This document shows positions 56,543-64,000 of a DNA stretch of 64,000 bases, one piece after another (position 1 is the first letter of the stretch; each line of letters begins with the position of its first letter). The notes under the pieces are model-generated. The model was not told where the DNA came from and did no database searches. It worked only from the letters and a program-made list of their open reading frames with translations. The stretch lies in NCBI RefSeq assembly GCF_000770795.1, contig NZ_JRKJ01000018.1, positions 148,998 through 212,997 on the forward strand, given 5' to 3'. Source of the stretch: Lysobacter dokdonensis DS-58 (GTDB taxonomy: Bacteria; Pseudomonadota; Gammaproteobacteria; Xanthomonadales; Xanthomonadaceae). Position numbers and translations under genes: made by a program.

Positions 56543-58534
56543 TCAACCGTTGACCGTGCGCGCGGCGCGTTCGGTCCAGCGATACAGGAAGAAGATCGCG
56601 GCGACGAATGCGATGCCGCCGATCCACACCGCCGGGCCGCTGGCGAATTCATCGCCCATGAGGCCCAGCGGGAACAGCTTGAACGCGACGATGGCGGCGA
56701 TCAGCACGCCGATCAGGCCTTCGCCGACGATCATGCCGGAGGCGAGCAGCACGCCGAGTTGCTTGGTGGCTTCCGGGCGCGGGCCGCGGTCGGCGCGCTT
56801 GTCGAAGTACCAGCCGACGATGGCGCCGACGACGACCATCAACGTCGACGACGTCGGCAGGTAGATGCCCAGGCCCACGGCGAGCGGCGAGAGGTGCGCG
56901 CCCTTCGTCGTGCGGCGAAGCACTTCGTCGATGACGATCAGCACCACGCCGATGCCGGCGCCGATCTTGATCAGGCTCCAGTCGATGTTGTTCTGGATCA
57001 CGCCCTGCGCGAGCGCGGAGATCAGGCCCGCCTGCGGCGCGGCCAATGCTTCCTTGCCCGCGTTGGGCGCGCCGACGAAACCGTAGGCCTGGTTCACGAT
57101 GTCGAGGATCAGCGGAATGATCGCCGCACCGGCGATGACGCCGACGACGAGCGCCCACTGCTGTTTCGACGGCGTGGCGTCGACGAGCTGGCCCGTCTTG
57201 AGGTCCTGCAGGTTGTTGTTCGCGATCGCCGCCACCGTGAACACCACGCCGGTGATCATCAGCGCGAACGCCACGAGTCCCTTTTCCAGCCCCGGCGCGA
57301 GCGAGGGCTTGATGCCGAATACGAGCAGCAACGCCGCGCCGATCACCACGAGGATGCCGATGCCGGAGAGCGGGGAGTTCGACGAACCGATCAGGCCCGC
57401 CATGTAACCGCAGACGGTGGAGACGAGGAAACTCATCACCACGATGTAGACCAGCCCGCCGATCACGAGCGGCACGGTGTGCGAACCCAGGCCCGTTTCC
57501 GCGCTGAAATGCGAGATCAGGAACCCGAGCGGCACGAAGCAGGCGAGCATCACCGCACCCACGACGGTGATCGGGATGTCGTGTTCGGTGCGCGGCAGCG
57601 AGGCCAGGTTGCCCGACGAACGCGCGCGCTGCGCGGCCATCGCGGAGGTCAGGCCGCTGACGACGGGCTTGACCAGCTTGCCGAGCGTCCAGATGGCCGC
57701 GACGCCGATGGTGCCCGCGCCGACGAAGCGCACGTTGGTGCTCCACGTCGCGCCCGCGATGTCCTCGAAGCTGCCGGTGAGATCGGTGGCGAGCGCCGAG
57801 AAATGCGGGACGCCCCAGGCCCAGCCGATGATCGCGCCGAGCAACATCGCCAGGCCCACCCACAGGCCGACGAGGTGGCCGACCGCGAACAGCGCCATCG
57901 ACAGTGCGAAGTCGAAACCGGTGACGCCCTCGCCCACCTTGAAGTAGCTCTTCACGTCACTGGCGAAGGTGCGCGTGGCGACGACGGCCGCGAACACCGC
58001 GGCGACGACCGCGCCCCACACGACCGCCATCAGACCGGCGCGGCTGTCTTCGGCGCCGTGCGCGGTGCCTTCCTCGCCGGGGCTGCCGACCTTCAGCACT
58101 TCGGCGCACGCCACGCCTTCGGGATACGGCAGGTCGGAGTTGGTGACCAGCGCGCGGCGCAGCGGGATCGAATACATCACGCCGAGGATGCCGCCGAGCG
58201 CGCAGATCAGGAACGACGCCCAGTAGGGGAAGCCCGTCCACCACCCGATGATCACCAGGCCCGGCAGCACGAAGATGATCGAGGACAACGTGCCCGCCGC
58301 CGAGGCGACCGTCTGCACGATGTTGTTTTCCTGGATCGTCGAATCCTTGAAGTAGCGCAGCAACGCCATCGAGATCACCGCCGCCGGGATCGACGTGGCG
58401 AAGGTCAGGCCGGCCTTGAGACCGAAGAAGACGTTGGCGGCCGTGAAGGCCAGGGTGATGATCACGCCCAGCACGAGGGCGCGCAGGGTGAATTCGGTGC
58501 GCGGCTCGAGGCCGGCCGGAGCGATGACTGACAC
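56543..58534 (-). CDS. OPT family oligopeptide transporter
   Basis: The 663-residue membrane protein has about 14-16 helices. It starts with EFTLRALVLGVIITLAFTAANVFFGLKAGLTFA (read in parts), the classic OPT N-terminus, and contains ENNIVQTVASAAGTLSS and NSDLPYPEGVACAEVL. OPT proteins import small peptides or metal chelates. The GTG start at 58534 is used because no ATG lies nearer in frame; GGGAG lies about 12 bases upstream. It is probably co-transcribed with the S9 peptidase and divergent from the POT transporter. Confidence 0.92.
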   Translation of the reverse strand: MSVIAPAGLEPRTEFTLRALVLGVIITLAFTAANVFFGLKAGLTFATSIPAAVISMALLRYFKDSTIQENNIVQTVASAAGTLSSIIFVLPGLVIIGWWTGFPYWASFLICALGGILGVMYSIPLRRALVTNSDLPYPEGVACAEVLKVGSPGEEGTAHGAEDSRAGLMAVVWGAVVAAVFAAVVATRTFASDVKSYFKVGEGVTGFDFALSMALFAVGHLVGLWVGLAMLLGAIIGWAWGVPHFSALATDLTGSFEDIAGATWSTNVRFVGAGTIGVAAIWTLGKLVKPVVSGLTSAMAAQRARSSGNLASLPRTEHDIPITVVGAVMLACFVPLGFLISHFSAETGLGSHTVPLVIGGLVYIVVMSFLVSTVCGYMAGLIGSSNSPLSGIGILVVIGAALLLVFGIKPSLAPGLEKGLVAFALMITGVVFTVAAIANNNLQDLKTGQLVDATPSKQQWALVVGVIAGAAIIPLILDIVNQAYGFVGAPNAGKEALAAPQAGLISALAQGVIQNNIDWSLIKIGAGIGVVLIVIDEVLRRTTKGAHLSPLAVGLGIYLPTSSTLMVVVGAIVGWYFDKRADRGPRPEATKQLGVLLASGMIVGEGLIGVLIAAIVAFKLFPLGLMGDEFASGPAVWIGGIAFVAAIFFLYRWTERAARTVNG

Positions 58535-58665
58535 GGCGGGCGATCTCCCGGAGAGGATGTCGAAAAAATCCGGCCCACCCTAAGCGCACGGCCGGTCCCA
58601 AGTCCAGCGCGCGACGCGGCGGCCTATACTCGCCCGGCCTGTCTGGCCCCGGGGGGAGCCGCGCG

Positions 58666-60399
58666 ATGTCGTCGTCCGTCACCGCTTACAGCGACATCCC
58701 GCGCAGCGAGGACTTCCTCGGGCACCCCAAGGGCGTCTTCGTCTGCTTCTTCACCGAGATGTGGGAGCGCTTTTCCTTCTACGGGATGAAGGCGCTGCTG
58801 CTGCTTTACCTGCTGAAGCACCACGGCTTCAACGACGACGCCGGGTACGACCTCATCGGTGCGTACGGCGGCCTGGTCTACGCGGTGCCGGTGATCGGTG
58901 GCCTGCTCGCGGATCGCTGGCTCGGCATGCGCAAGGCGGTGGTGCTCGGCGGCGTGCTGTTGTGCCTGGGGCACCTGGGCATGGCGGTCGAAGGCACGCA
59001 GGCGCATCGCGTCGACGGCGTCATGGTGCGCGATGCCTTCGCATTGCAGGTGTTCTACGGGTCGCTCGCGCTGATCATCATGGGCGTGGGGTTCCTCAAG
59101 CCGAACATCTCGACCATCGTCGGCAAGCTCTACGCCGAGGACGATCCGCGCCGCGATTCGGGCTTCACGCTGTTCTATGCGGGCATCAACGTCGGCGGGT
59201 TGTTCGCCGGATTGATCTGCGCGTTCCTGGGTGAAACCTACGGGTGGAAATACGGCTTCGGCGCCGCGGGCATCGGCATGCTCGCCGGGCTGGCGATGTT
59301 CCTGTGGGGACAGAAGTACCTGCACGGCCACGCCGAACCGCGCGATCCGGCGGCGTTGCGCACGCGCGTAGCGGGCGTTTCGCGCGAATGGTGGATCTAC
59401 CTGGGCTCGCTCGCCGGCGTGGCGGTGGTGTGGCAGCTGATCCAGACCACCGGCGCGGTGCATTGGTCGATGTACATCGTGGCGGCGGCGTTCTTCGCGT
59501 GGTTCGTGGTCTACGTCATCGGCTACTGCACGCGCGAGCAACGCCAGCAGATGATCGCGCTGCTGGTCCTCATCCTCGGCGTGCTCGTGTTTTTCACCCT
59601 GTACGAGCAGACGTACGGCTCGTGGCTGACCTTCACCGACAGGCTGATGACGAAGGACATGTTTCCGTCGCTGGTCAGCGATGCGAGCGGCACGCTGCCG
59701 TGGTCGGTGTGGCTCATGGCGGGTTCGCCGGTCCTGATCGTGATGGCGTTGCGCGCGAGCGACGCGGGCCGCGCGGCATTCGCGCGCGTGCTCGTGGGCA
59801 TCTGGGTGGTGGCGATGGCGGTCGCGTGTTTCCGCGACGTCGTCCTGGTGCCGCAGACGGCGGGGTCGCTGACCTTCCTCGGGTCGTTCTTCGTCGTGCT
59901 GCTCTCGCCGATCTTCGCGTGGCTGTGGCCGTGGCTCGACAAGCGCGGTGCGAATCCGAGCAAGCCGCTGAAGAGCGCGATCGGATTGTTGTTCGCCGCC
60001 CTGTCGTTCTTGCCGCTGCTGGCCGCGGCGCGCACGGTCGGGCCGGATGTGATGGCGAGCGTGTGGTGGCTCGTGCTCGCCTATCTGCTGCTGGAAATCG
60101 GCGAGATGTGCCTGTCGCCGATCGGGTTGTCGGCGGTGACGCAGTTGTCCGTCGCGCAGGTGGTCGGCCTGATGATGGGCGGCTTCTGGCTGGCGACGGC
60201 GTTTTCCGAAGTGCTGGCCGCGCAGTTCGGCAAGCTGGCGTCGATCGAGATCCCCGAAGGCGGCGCGATCGACGTCGTCGATGCGGCGGGCAAGTACGCG
60301 CACCTGTTCCAGATCATGCTGTGGATCGGACTCGGGAGTGCGGTGGTGTTCCTGGTGCTGGCGCCGCTGTTGCGGCGGTGGATGCACGGGGTGAAGTGA
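58666..60399 (+). CDS. POT/PTR2 family proton-dependent oligopeptide transporter
   Basis: The 577-residue transporter has the E-x-x-E-R-F motif in FTEMWERFSFYGMKALLLLYL (read in parts) and the PTR2 signature FTLFYAGINVGGLFAGL, with about 14 helices. POT proteins bring di- and tripeptides into the cytoplasm with protons. It is longer than E. coli DtpA (about 500), with an enlarged C-terminal half. It is divergent from the OPT gene across 131 bases. Its stop is 6 bases from that of rfbD. Confidence 0.94.
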   Translation: MSSSVTAYSDIPRSEDFLGHPKGVFVCFFTEMWERFSFYGMKALLLLYLLKHHGFNDDAGYDLIGAYGGLVYAVPVIGGLLADRWLGMRKAVVLGGVLLCLGHLGMAVEGTQAHRVDGVMVRDAFALQVFYGSLALIIMGVGFLKPNISTIVGKLYAEDDPRRDSGFTLFYAGINVGGLFAGLICAFLGETYGWKYGFGAAGIGMLAGLAMFLWGQKYLHGHAEPRDPAALRTRVAGVSREWWIYLGSLAGVAVVWQLIQTTGAVHWSMYIVAAAFFAWFVVYVIGYCTREQRQQMIALLVLILGVLVFFTLYEQTYGSWLTFTDRLMTKDMFPSLVSDASGTLPWSVWLMAGSPVLIVMALRASDAGRAAFARVLVGIWVVAMAVACFRDVVLVPQTAGSLTFLGSFFVVLLSPIFAWLWPWLDKRGANPSKPLKSAIGLLFAALSFLPLLAAARTVGPDVMASVWWLVLAYLLLEIGEMCLSPIGLSAVTQLSVAQVVGLMMGGFWLATAFSEVLAAQFGKLASIEIPEGGAIDVVDAAGKYAHLFQIMLWIGLGSAVVFLVLAPLLRRWMHGVK

Positions 60400-60405
60400 C
60401 GCCGA

Positions 60406-61296
60406 TTACATCCGGTCGAGCGTGGCGTCCAGCGCCGCGCGCCATTCCGGAATCGCGACGCCGAAGTCGCGCTGGATCCCGGTCGTATCGAGCACCGAGT
60501 ACGCGGGGCGCGCGGCAGGCGTCGGGTACTCGCTCGTCGGGATCGGCACCACGCGCGGCGCCTTCGCGATCAGGCCGCGCGCGAGCGCGCCTTCGAAGAT
60601 CGCGGTGGCGAAGCCATGCCAGCTCGTGCGGCCGGTCGTCGCCAGGTGCCACAGGCCGGTGCGGCGCACGGGGGCGCGCAAGACCTGCGCGGTGACGTCG
60701 GCGAGCAGCCACGCGGGCGTGGGCGTTCCGACCTGGTCGTCGACGACGCGCAACTCGTCGCGTTCGGCGCCAACGCGCAGCATCGTGCGCAGGAAGTTGT
60801 GGCCGTGCACGTCATACACCCACGCAGTGCGAAGAATCGCGTGTCGTGCGCCGCTTTGCTCGATCGCCAGTTCCCCGGCGCGCTTGGAACGGCCGTACAC
60901 GCCGAGCGGCGCGGTGACGTCATCCTCGCGATACGGACGCGCGCCCTGCCCGTCGAACACATAGTCCGTCGAGTAGTGCACGAAATACGCATCGCGCGCG
61001 GCACAGGCGGCCGCGATGCGCGCGGGCGCTTCGGCGTTGATGCGATGTGCGAGGTCGGGCTCGGATTCCGCGCGGTCGACCGCCGTATGCGCGGTGGCGT
61101 TGACGACGATCTGCGGCGCAACGCGCGCGATCAGCGCATCGATCGCATCGAGATCGGCGAGATCGAGCGCTTCGCAGACCGTGCCGTCGGCGAGCGTGCC
61201 GCCGCGCGAAGTGACGACGAGATCGCCCAGCGGGGCGAGTGCACCGCGCAGGCGGCGACCGAGCTGGCCGTCGCCCCCGAGCAGCAGGACGGTCAT
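60406..61296 (-). CDS. rfbD: dTDP-4-dehydrorhamnose reductase
   Basis: The 296-residue NAD(P)H-dependent SDR makes dTDP-L-rhamnose from dTDP-4-keto-L-rhamnose. The Rossmann motif GGDGQLGRRL (about 7-16) is N-terminal, STDYVFDGQ and VYGRSKRAGE carry the catalytic Thr/Asp and Tyr-x-x-x-Lys, and the C-terminal domain holds VVDDQVGTPTPAWLLA. The start at 61296 overlaps rfbC by 4 bases. It is last in rfbB-rfbA-rfbC-rfbD; the sugar feeds lipopolysaccharide or exopolysaccharide synthesis. Confidence 0.96.
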   Translation of the reverse strand: MTVLLLGGDGQLGRRLRGALAPLGDLVVTSRGGTLADGTVCEALDLADLDAIDALIARVAPQIVVNATAHTAVDRAESEPDLAHRINAEAPARIAAACAARDAYFVHYSTDYVFDGQGARPYREDDVTAPLGVYGRSKRAGELAIEQSGARHAILRTAWVYDVHGHNFLRTMLRVGAERDELRVVDDQVGTPTPAWLLADVTAQVLRAPVRRTGLWHLATTGRTSWHGFATAIFEGALARGLIAKAPRVVPIPTSEYPTPAARPAYSVLDTTGIQRDFGVAIPEWRAALDATLDRM

Positions 61297-61853
61297 GGCG
61301 CCTCGAAGATCGGCAGGCGGTCTTCGGGCACGTCGGCGAGGAGCGGCGCGGTGGCGTCCTTCTCCGACAACGACGGATTGCCGATGGGCCAGTCGATGCC
61401 GAGCTTCGCGTCGTTCCAGCGGATGCCGGCGTCGGCCGCCTTGTCGTACGGCGCGGTGCACAGGTAACTGAAGAGCGCGCGATCCGACAACACGGCGAAC
61501 CCGTGCGCGAAACCTTCCGGCACCCAGAAATGCCGCTTGTTGTCGGCGCTGAGGATCACGCCGGTGTGCTGTCCGAAGGTGGGCGAGCCACGGCGAATGT
61601 CGACCGCGACGTCATAGACCTCGCCTTCCAGCACGCTCACCAGCTTGCCCTGCGGATTGGGCCACTGGTAATGCAGGCCGCGCAGCACGCCCCGGCTCGA
61701 CGAAGAGACGTTGCTCTGCATGAAGTTGGTCGGCAGGCCGAGTGCGCCGAACCGCTGCGCGTTCCAGGCTTCGTAGAAGAAGCCGCGCGCATCGCCCCAC
61801 ACGGCGGGCTCGATCACGACGCAGCCGGGCAAACCGGTTTCGACGACTTTCAT
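61293..61853 (-). CDS. rfbC: dTDP-4-dehydrorhamnose 3,5-epimerase
   Basis: The 186-residue cupin enzyme has the active-site His/Asp residues in [32 protein letters not shown], read in parts, and the loop [16 protein letters not shown]. It epimerises C3 and C5 of dTDP-4-keto-6-deoxyglucose. Its ATG overlaps the rfbA stop (ATGA) and its own end overlaps rfbD, so translation is coupled through the cluster. Confidence 0.97.
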   Translation of the reverse strand: MKVVETGLPGCVVIEPAVWGDARGFFYEAWNAQRFGALGLPTNFMQSNVSSSSRGVLRGLHYQWPNPQGKLVSVLEGEVYDVAVDIRRGSPTFGQHTGVILSADNKRHFWVPEGFAHGFAVLSDRALFSYLCTAPYDKAADAGIRWNDAKLGIDWPIGNPSLSEKDATAPLLADVPEDRLPIFEAP

Positions 61854-62752
61854 TCGACGCGTCCGTGTTCCAGCAGGCTGAGCAGGTATTGGCCGTAACC
61901 GTTCTTCGCCAAGGGCTTGGCGAGCGCTTCCAACTGCCCGCGATCGATCCACTTGTTGAAGTAGGCGATTTCCTCGGGGCAGCACACGCGCAGGCCCTGG
62001 CGTTTCTCGATCGTCTCGATGTACGTCGAGGCTTCGACCAGCGATTCGTGCGTGCCGGTGTCGAGCCACGCGTAACCGCGTCCGAGTTTTTCCAGGTGCA
62101 GGCGGTTCTGTTCGAGGTACACCCGGTTGAGGTCGGTAATCTCGAGCTCGCCGCGCGCCGACGGCTTGAGTTGCGATGCGTATTCGCTCGCGCGGCCGTC
62201 GTAGAAGTACAGGCCGGTGACGGCGTAGTTGGAGCGCGGCTTCTCGGGTTTTTCCTCGAGGCCGACCACGCGCCCGTCGGCGTCGAACTCGGCGACGCCA
62301 TAGCGTTCCGGATCGCGCACCCAGTAACCGAAGACCGTGGCGTCGTTGGTGCGGTCGTCCGCGCGTTGCAGCAGGTCCGTCAGGCCGTGGCCGTAGAAGA
62401 TGTTGTCGCCGAGGACCAGGCAGCTCGGCTTGCCGTCGACGAACTTCTCGCCGATGACGTACGCCTGCGCCAGGCCGTCGGGGCTGGGCTGCACGGCGTA
62501 TTCGATCTTCATGCCCCACTGCGAGCCGTCGCCGATGAGGTTCTGGAACAGCGCCTGCTCGTGCGGCGTGTTGATGATCAACACTTCGCGGATGCCCGCG
62601 AGCATCAGCACGCTCAGCGGGTAATAGATCATCGGCTTGTCGTAGACGGGCAGCAGCTGCTTGCTGATCGCCTTGGTGATCGGGTACAGGCGCGTGCCCG
62701 ACCCGCCGGCAAGGATGATGCCCTTGCGCTGTGTGGTGCGTGCGGGCGTCAT
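61850..62752 (-). CDS. rfbA: Glucose-1-phosphate thymidylyltransferase
   Basis: The 300-residue nucleotidyltransferase begins with the signature [20 protein letters not shown] and carries [46 protein letters not shown] and TWLDTGTH-like [11 protein letters not shown]. It makes dTDP-glucose from dTTP and glucose 1-phosphate, the first step to dTDP-rhamnose. The start at 62752 overlaps the rfbB stop by 4 bases. Usual length. Confidence 0.97.
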   Translation of the reverse strand: MTPARTTQRKGIILAGGSGTRLYPITKAISKQLLPVYDKPMIYYPLSVLMLAGIREVLIINTPHEQALFQNLIGDGSQWGMKIEYAVQPSPDGLAQAYVIGEKFVDGKPSCLVLGDNIFYGHGLTDLLQRADDRTNDATVFGYWVRDPERYGVAEFDADGRVVGLEEKPEKPRSNYAVTGLYFYDGRASEYASQLKPSARGELEITDLNRVYLEQNRLHLEKLGRGYAWLDTGTHESLVEASTYIETIEKRQGLRVCCPEEIAYFNKWIDRGQLEALAKPLAKNGYGQYLLSLLEHGRVE

Positions 62753-63804
62753 GCGGCGGTCCCGATGCGTTCGAGGCGGTAGCTGCCGTCGGTGACGCGC
62801 TGCACCCACTGCTGGTTCGACAGGTACCAGTCGACGGTGTCGGCGATGCCTTGCTCGAACGTGTGCTGCGGCGCCCAGCCCAGTTCCGACTTCAGCTTGT
62901 TCGCGTCGATCGCGTAGCGGCGGTCGTGGCCCGGGCGATCGGCGACGTAGGTGATCTGCGATTCGCGCTTGTTGCCGTCCTCGCGCGGGCGGCGGTCGTC
63001 GAGCAGCGCGCAGATGGTGCGCACGACATCGATGTTCTGGCGCTCGGCATCGCCGCCGACGTTGTACGTCTCGCCGACGCGGCCGCCTTCCAGCACGGCG
63101 CGGATCGCGGCGCAGTGGTCGCCCACGTACAGCCAATCGCGCACGTTCTTGCCGTCGCCGTACACGGGCAGCGGCTCGCCGGCCAGCGCGCGCGCGATGA
63201 TCAGCGGGATGAGTTTCTCGGGGAACTGGTACGGCCCGTAATTGTTGGAGCAGTTGGTCGTCAGGACCGGCAGGCCGTAAGTGTGGTGGAACGCGCGCAC
63301 CAGGTGGTCGGACGCGGCCTTCGACGCCGAATACGGCGAGTTGGGCGCGAACGGCGTGGTCTCGGTGAACTTGCCGGTGTCGCCGAGCGAGCCGTAGACC
63401 TCGTCGGTGGACACGTGCAGGAAGCGGAAGGCGTCCTTCGCGCCGCCCTGCAGCGACTTCCAGTGGTCGCGCACCGATTCCAGCAGCGCGAGCGTGCCGA
63501 CGACGTTGGTCTGCACGAAGGCGGCCGGGCCGTCGATCGAACGGTCGACATGGCTTTCGGCCGCGAAGTTGATCACCGCATCGGGCGAGTGTTCGCGCAG
63601 CAAGCGGTCGACCAGTGCGCGGTCGCCGATGTCGCCGTGCACGAACACGTGGTTCGCATCGTTGGCGAGGGGCGCCAGCGTGTCGACGTTGCCCGCGTAG
63701 GTCAACGCGTCGAGGTTCACCACGCGCACGCCGCGGCGGACTGCGTCGAGTACGAAATTACCGCCGATGAAACCGGCGCCGCCGGTCACCAACCACGTTG
63801 TCAC
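62749..63804 (-). CDS. rfbB: dTDP-glucose 4,6-dehydratase
   Basis: The 351-residue extended SDR has [11 protein letters not shown] near the N-terminus for [13 protein letters not shown], the catalytic Tyr-x-x-x-Lys in [14 protein letters not shown], and [15 protein letters not shown]. It converts dTDP-glucose to dTDP-4-keto-6-deoxyglucose. The start is GTG at 63804, with GGAGG 5 bases upstream; an out-of-frame ATG overlaps it. It is the first gene of rfbBACD on the minus strand. Confidence 0.97.
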   Translation of the reverse strand: MTTWLVTGGAGFIGGNFVLDAVRRGVRVVNLDALTYAGNVDTLAPLANDANHVFVHGDIGDRALVDRLLREHSPDAVINFAAESHVDRSIDGPAAFVQTNVVGTLALLESVRDHWKSLQGGAKDAFRFLHVSTDEVYGSLGDTGKFTETTPFAPNSPYSASKAASDHLVRAFHHTYGLPVLTTNCSNNYGPYQFPEKLIPLIIARALAGEPLPVYGDGKNVRDWLYVGDHCAAIRAVLEGGRVGETYNVGGDAERQNIDVVRTICALLDDRRPREDGNKRESQITYVADRPGHDRRYAIDANKLKSELGWAPQHTFEQGIADTVDWYLSNQQWVQRVTDGSYRLERIGTAA

Positions 63805-63923
63805 ATCAGCCTCCAGTGCCTAGCGCTCGCCGACCCCGTCCGGCGATGGGAAGCGACCCCTCTCCCGGGCCGCGTGTTGACGTGCGATGCGCCGGCGACC
63901 GTGACGGCCCCGGCGCTCGCCGA

Positions 63924-64000
63924 TCAGAACGGGATGTCGTCGTCCGCGAAGTCGTCGCCGAAATCGCGCGCGGCCGGCGCGGCCGACTCGCGGCGCGGCG
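63924..64000 (-). CDS. ssb: Single-stranded DNA-binding protein, C-terminal end only
   Basis: The frame entering from the window edge encodes 24 full codons plus stop and ends RDFGDDFADDDIPF. The acidic tail ending D-D-I-P-F is the conserved SSB C-terminus that docks replication and repair proteins. The OB-fold lies beyond the window. It is upstream of rfbB on the same strand, with a gap of about 120 bases in which no clear terminator was found. Confidence 0.9.
   Translation of the reverse strand, partial: PRRESAAPAARDFGDDFADDDIPF

Noticed and set aside
63822..63921. Direct repeat GCGCTCGCCGA upstream of rfbB
   Set aside because: Eleven bases repeated once in GC-rich DNA is expected by chance, and no symmetry or spacing supports a function.

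Overview
The window (about 65-70% GC) reads as a chromosome segment of a gammaproteobacterium of the Xanthomonadaceae/Lysobacteraceae type, most likely Lysobacter or a close relative. The reasons are the order thrS-infC-rpmI-rplT-pheS-pheT-ihfA-merR, the petABC-sspA-sspB block, an Oar-type TonB-dependent receptor, several large secreted metalloproteases, and an rfbBACD cluster beside ssb. The assignment is inference from gene content; no search was run. Genes are dense, no gene-free stretch exceeds 300 bases, and nothing looks like a prophage, insertion sequence or CRISPR array.

Layout. 0-7.5 kb (minus): the translation operon. infC starts at a non-AUG ATC codon, and hairpins or terminators lie upstream of thrS, infC, rpmI and pheS. 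7.6-17.2 kb (minus): tRNA-Val(GAC), then four tandem paralogous secreted zinc metalloproteases. Three carry (or carried) Calx-beta modules and the same short C-terminal tail; copy 2 is frameshifted after its catalytic domain. 17.3-19.4 kb: uvrB. 19.5-25.3 kb: a lone FimT/GspH-like pseudopilin, tRNA-Asn(GTT), and an unusual minor-pilin set fimT-pilW-pilX-pilV with pilE divergent. PilX and PilV are two to three times normal size and pilY1 is absent; the pilV stop codon lies inside the tRNA gene. 25.4-30.1 kb: ppnN and the Oar-like receptor. 30.4-36.8 kb: marC, an SDR lacking catalytic residues, grxD, sodB, purK-purE, a Trm112-like protein, nadC, an FHA protein and a DUF3301 protein. 36.8-40.7 kb: sspB, sspA and petCBA (cytochrome bc1). 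40.9-50.9 kb: a lytic transglycosylase, miaB, a tetR-hlyD-ABC exporter operon, then phoH-ybeY-corC and a DUF4105 protein where lnt usually sits. 50.9-60.4 kb: corA, cstA-ybdD, a small arginine-rich protein, an S9 peptidase, an OPT transporter and a POT transporter. 60.4-63.8 kb: dTDP-L-rhamnose genes rfbD, rfbC, rfbA and rfbB. 63.9-64.0 kb: the C-terminal end of ssb.

How it fits together. Much of the accessory content suits a protein-eating lifestyle: secreted proteases, an outer-membrane receptor, an exported S9 peptidase and three carbon/peptide transporters. The rest is core translation, respiration, repair, cofactor and envelope metabolism. All seven protein-coding convergent gene pairs are only 1-7 bases apart, leaving no room for intergenic terminators.
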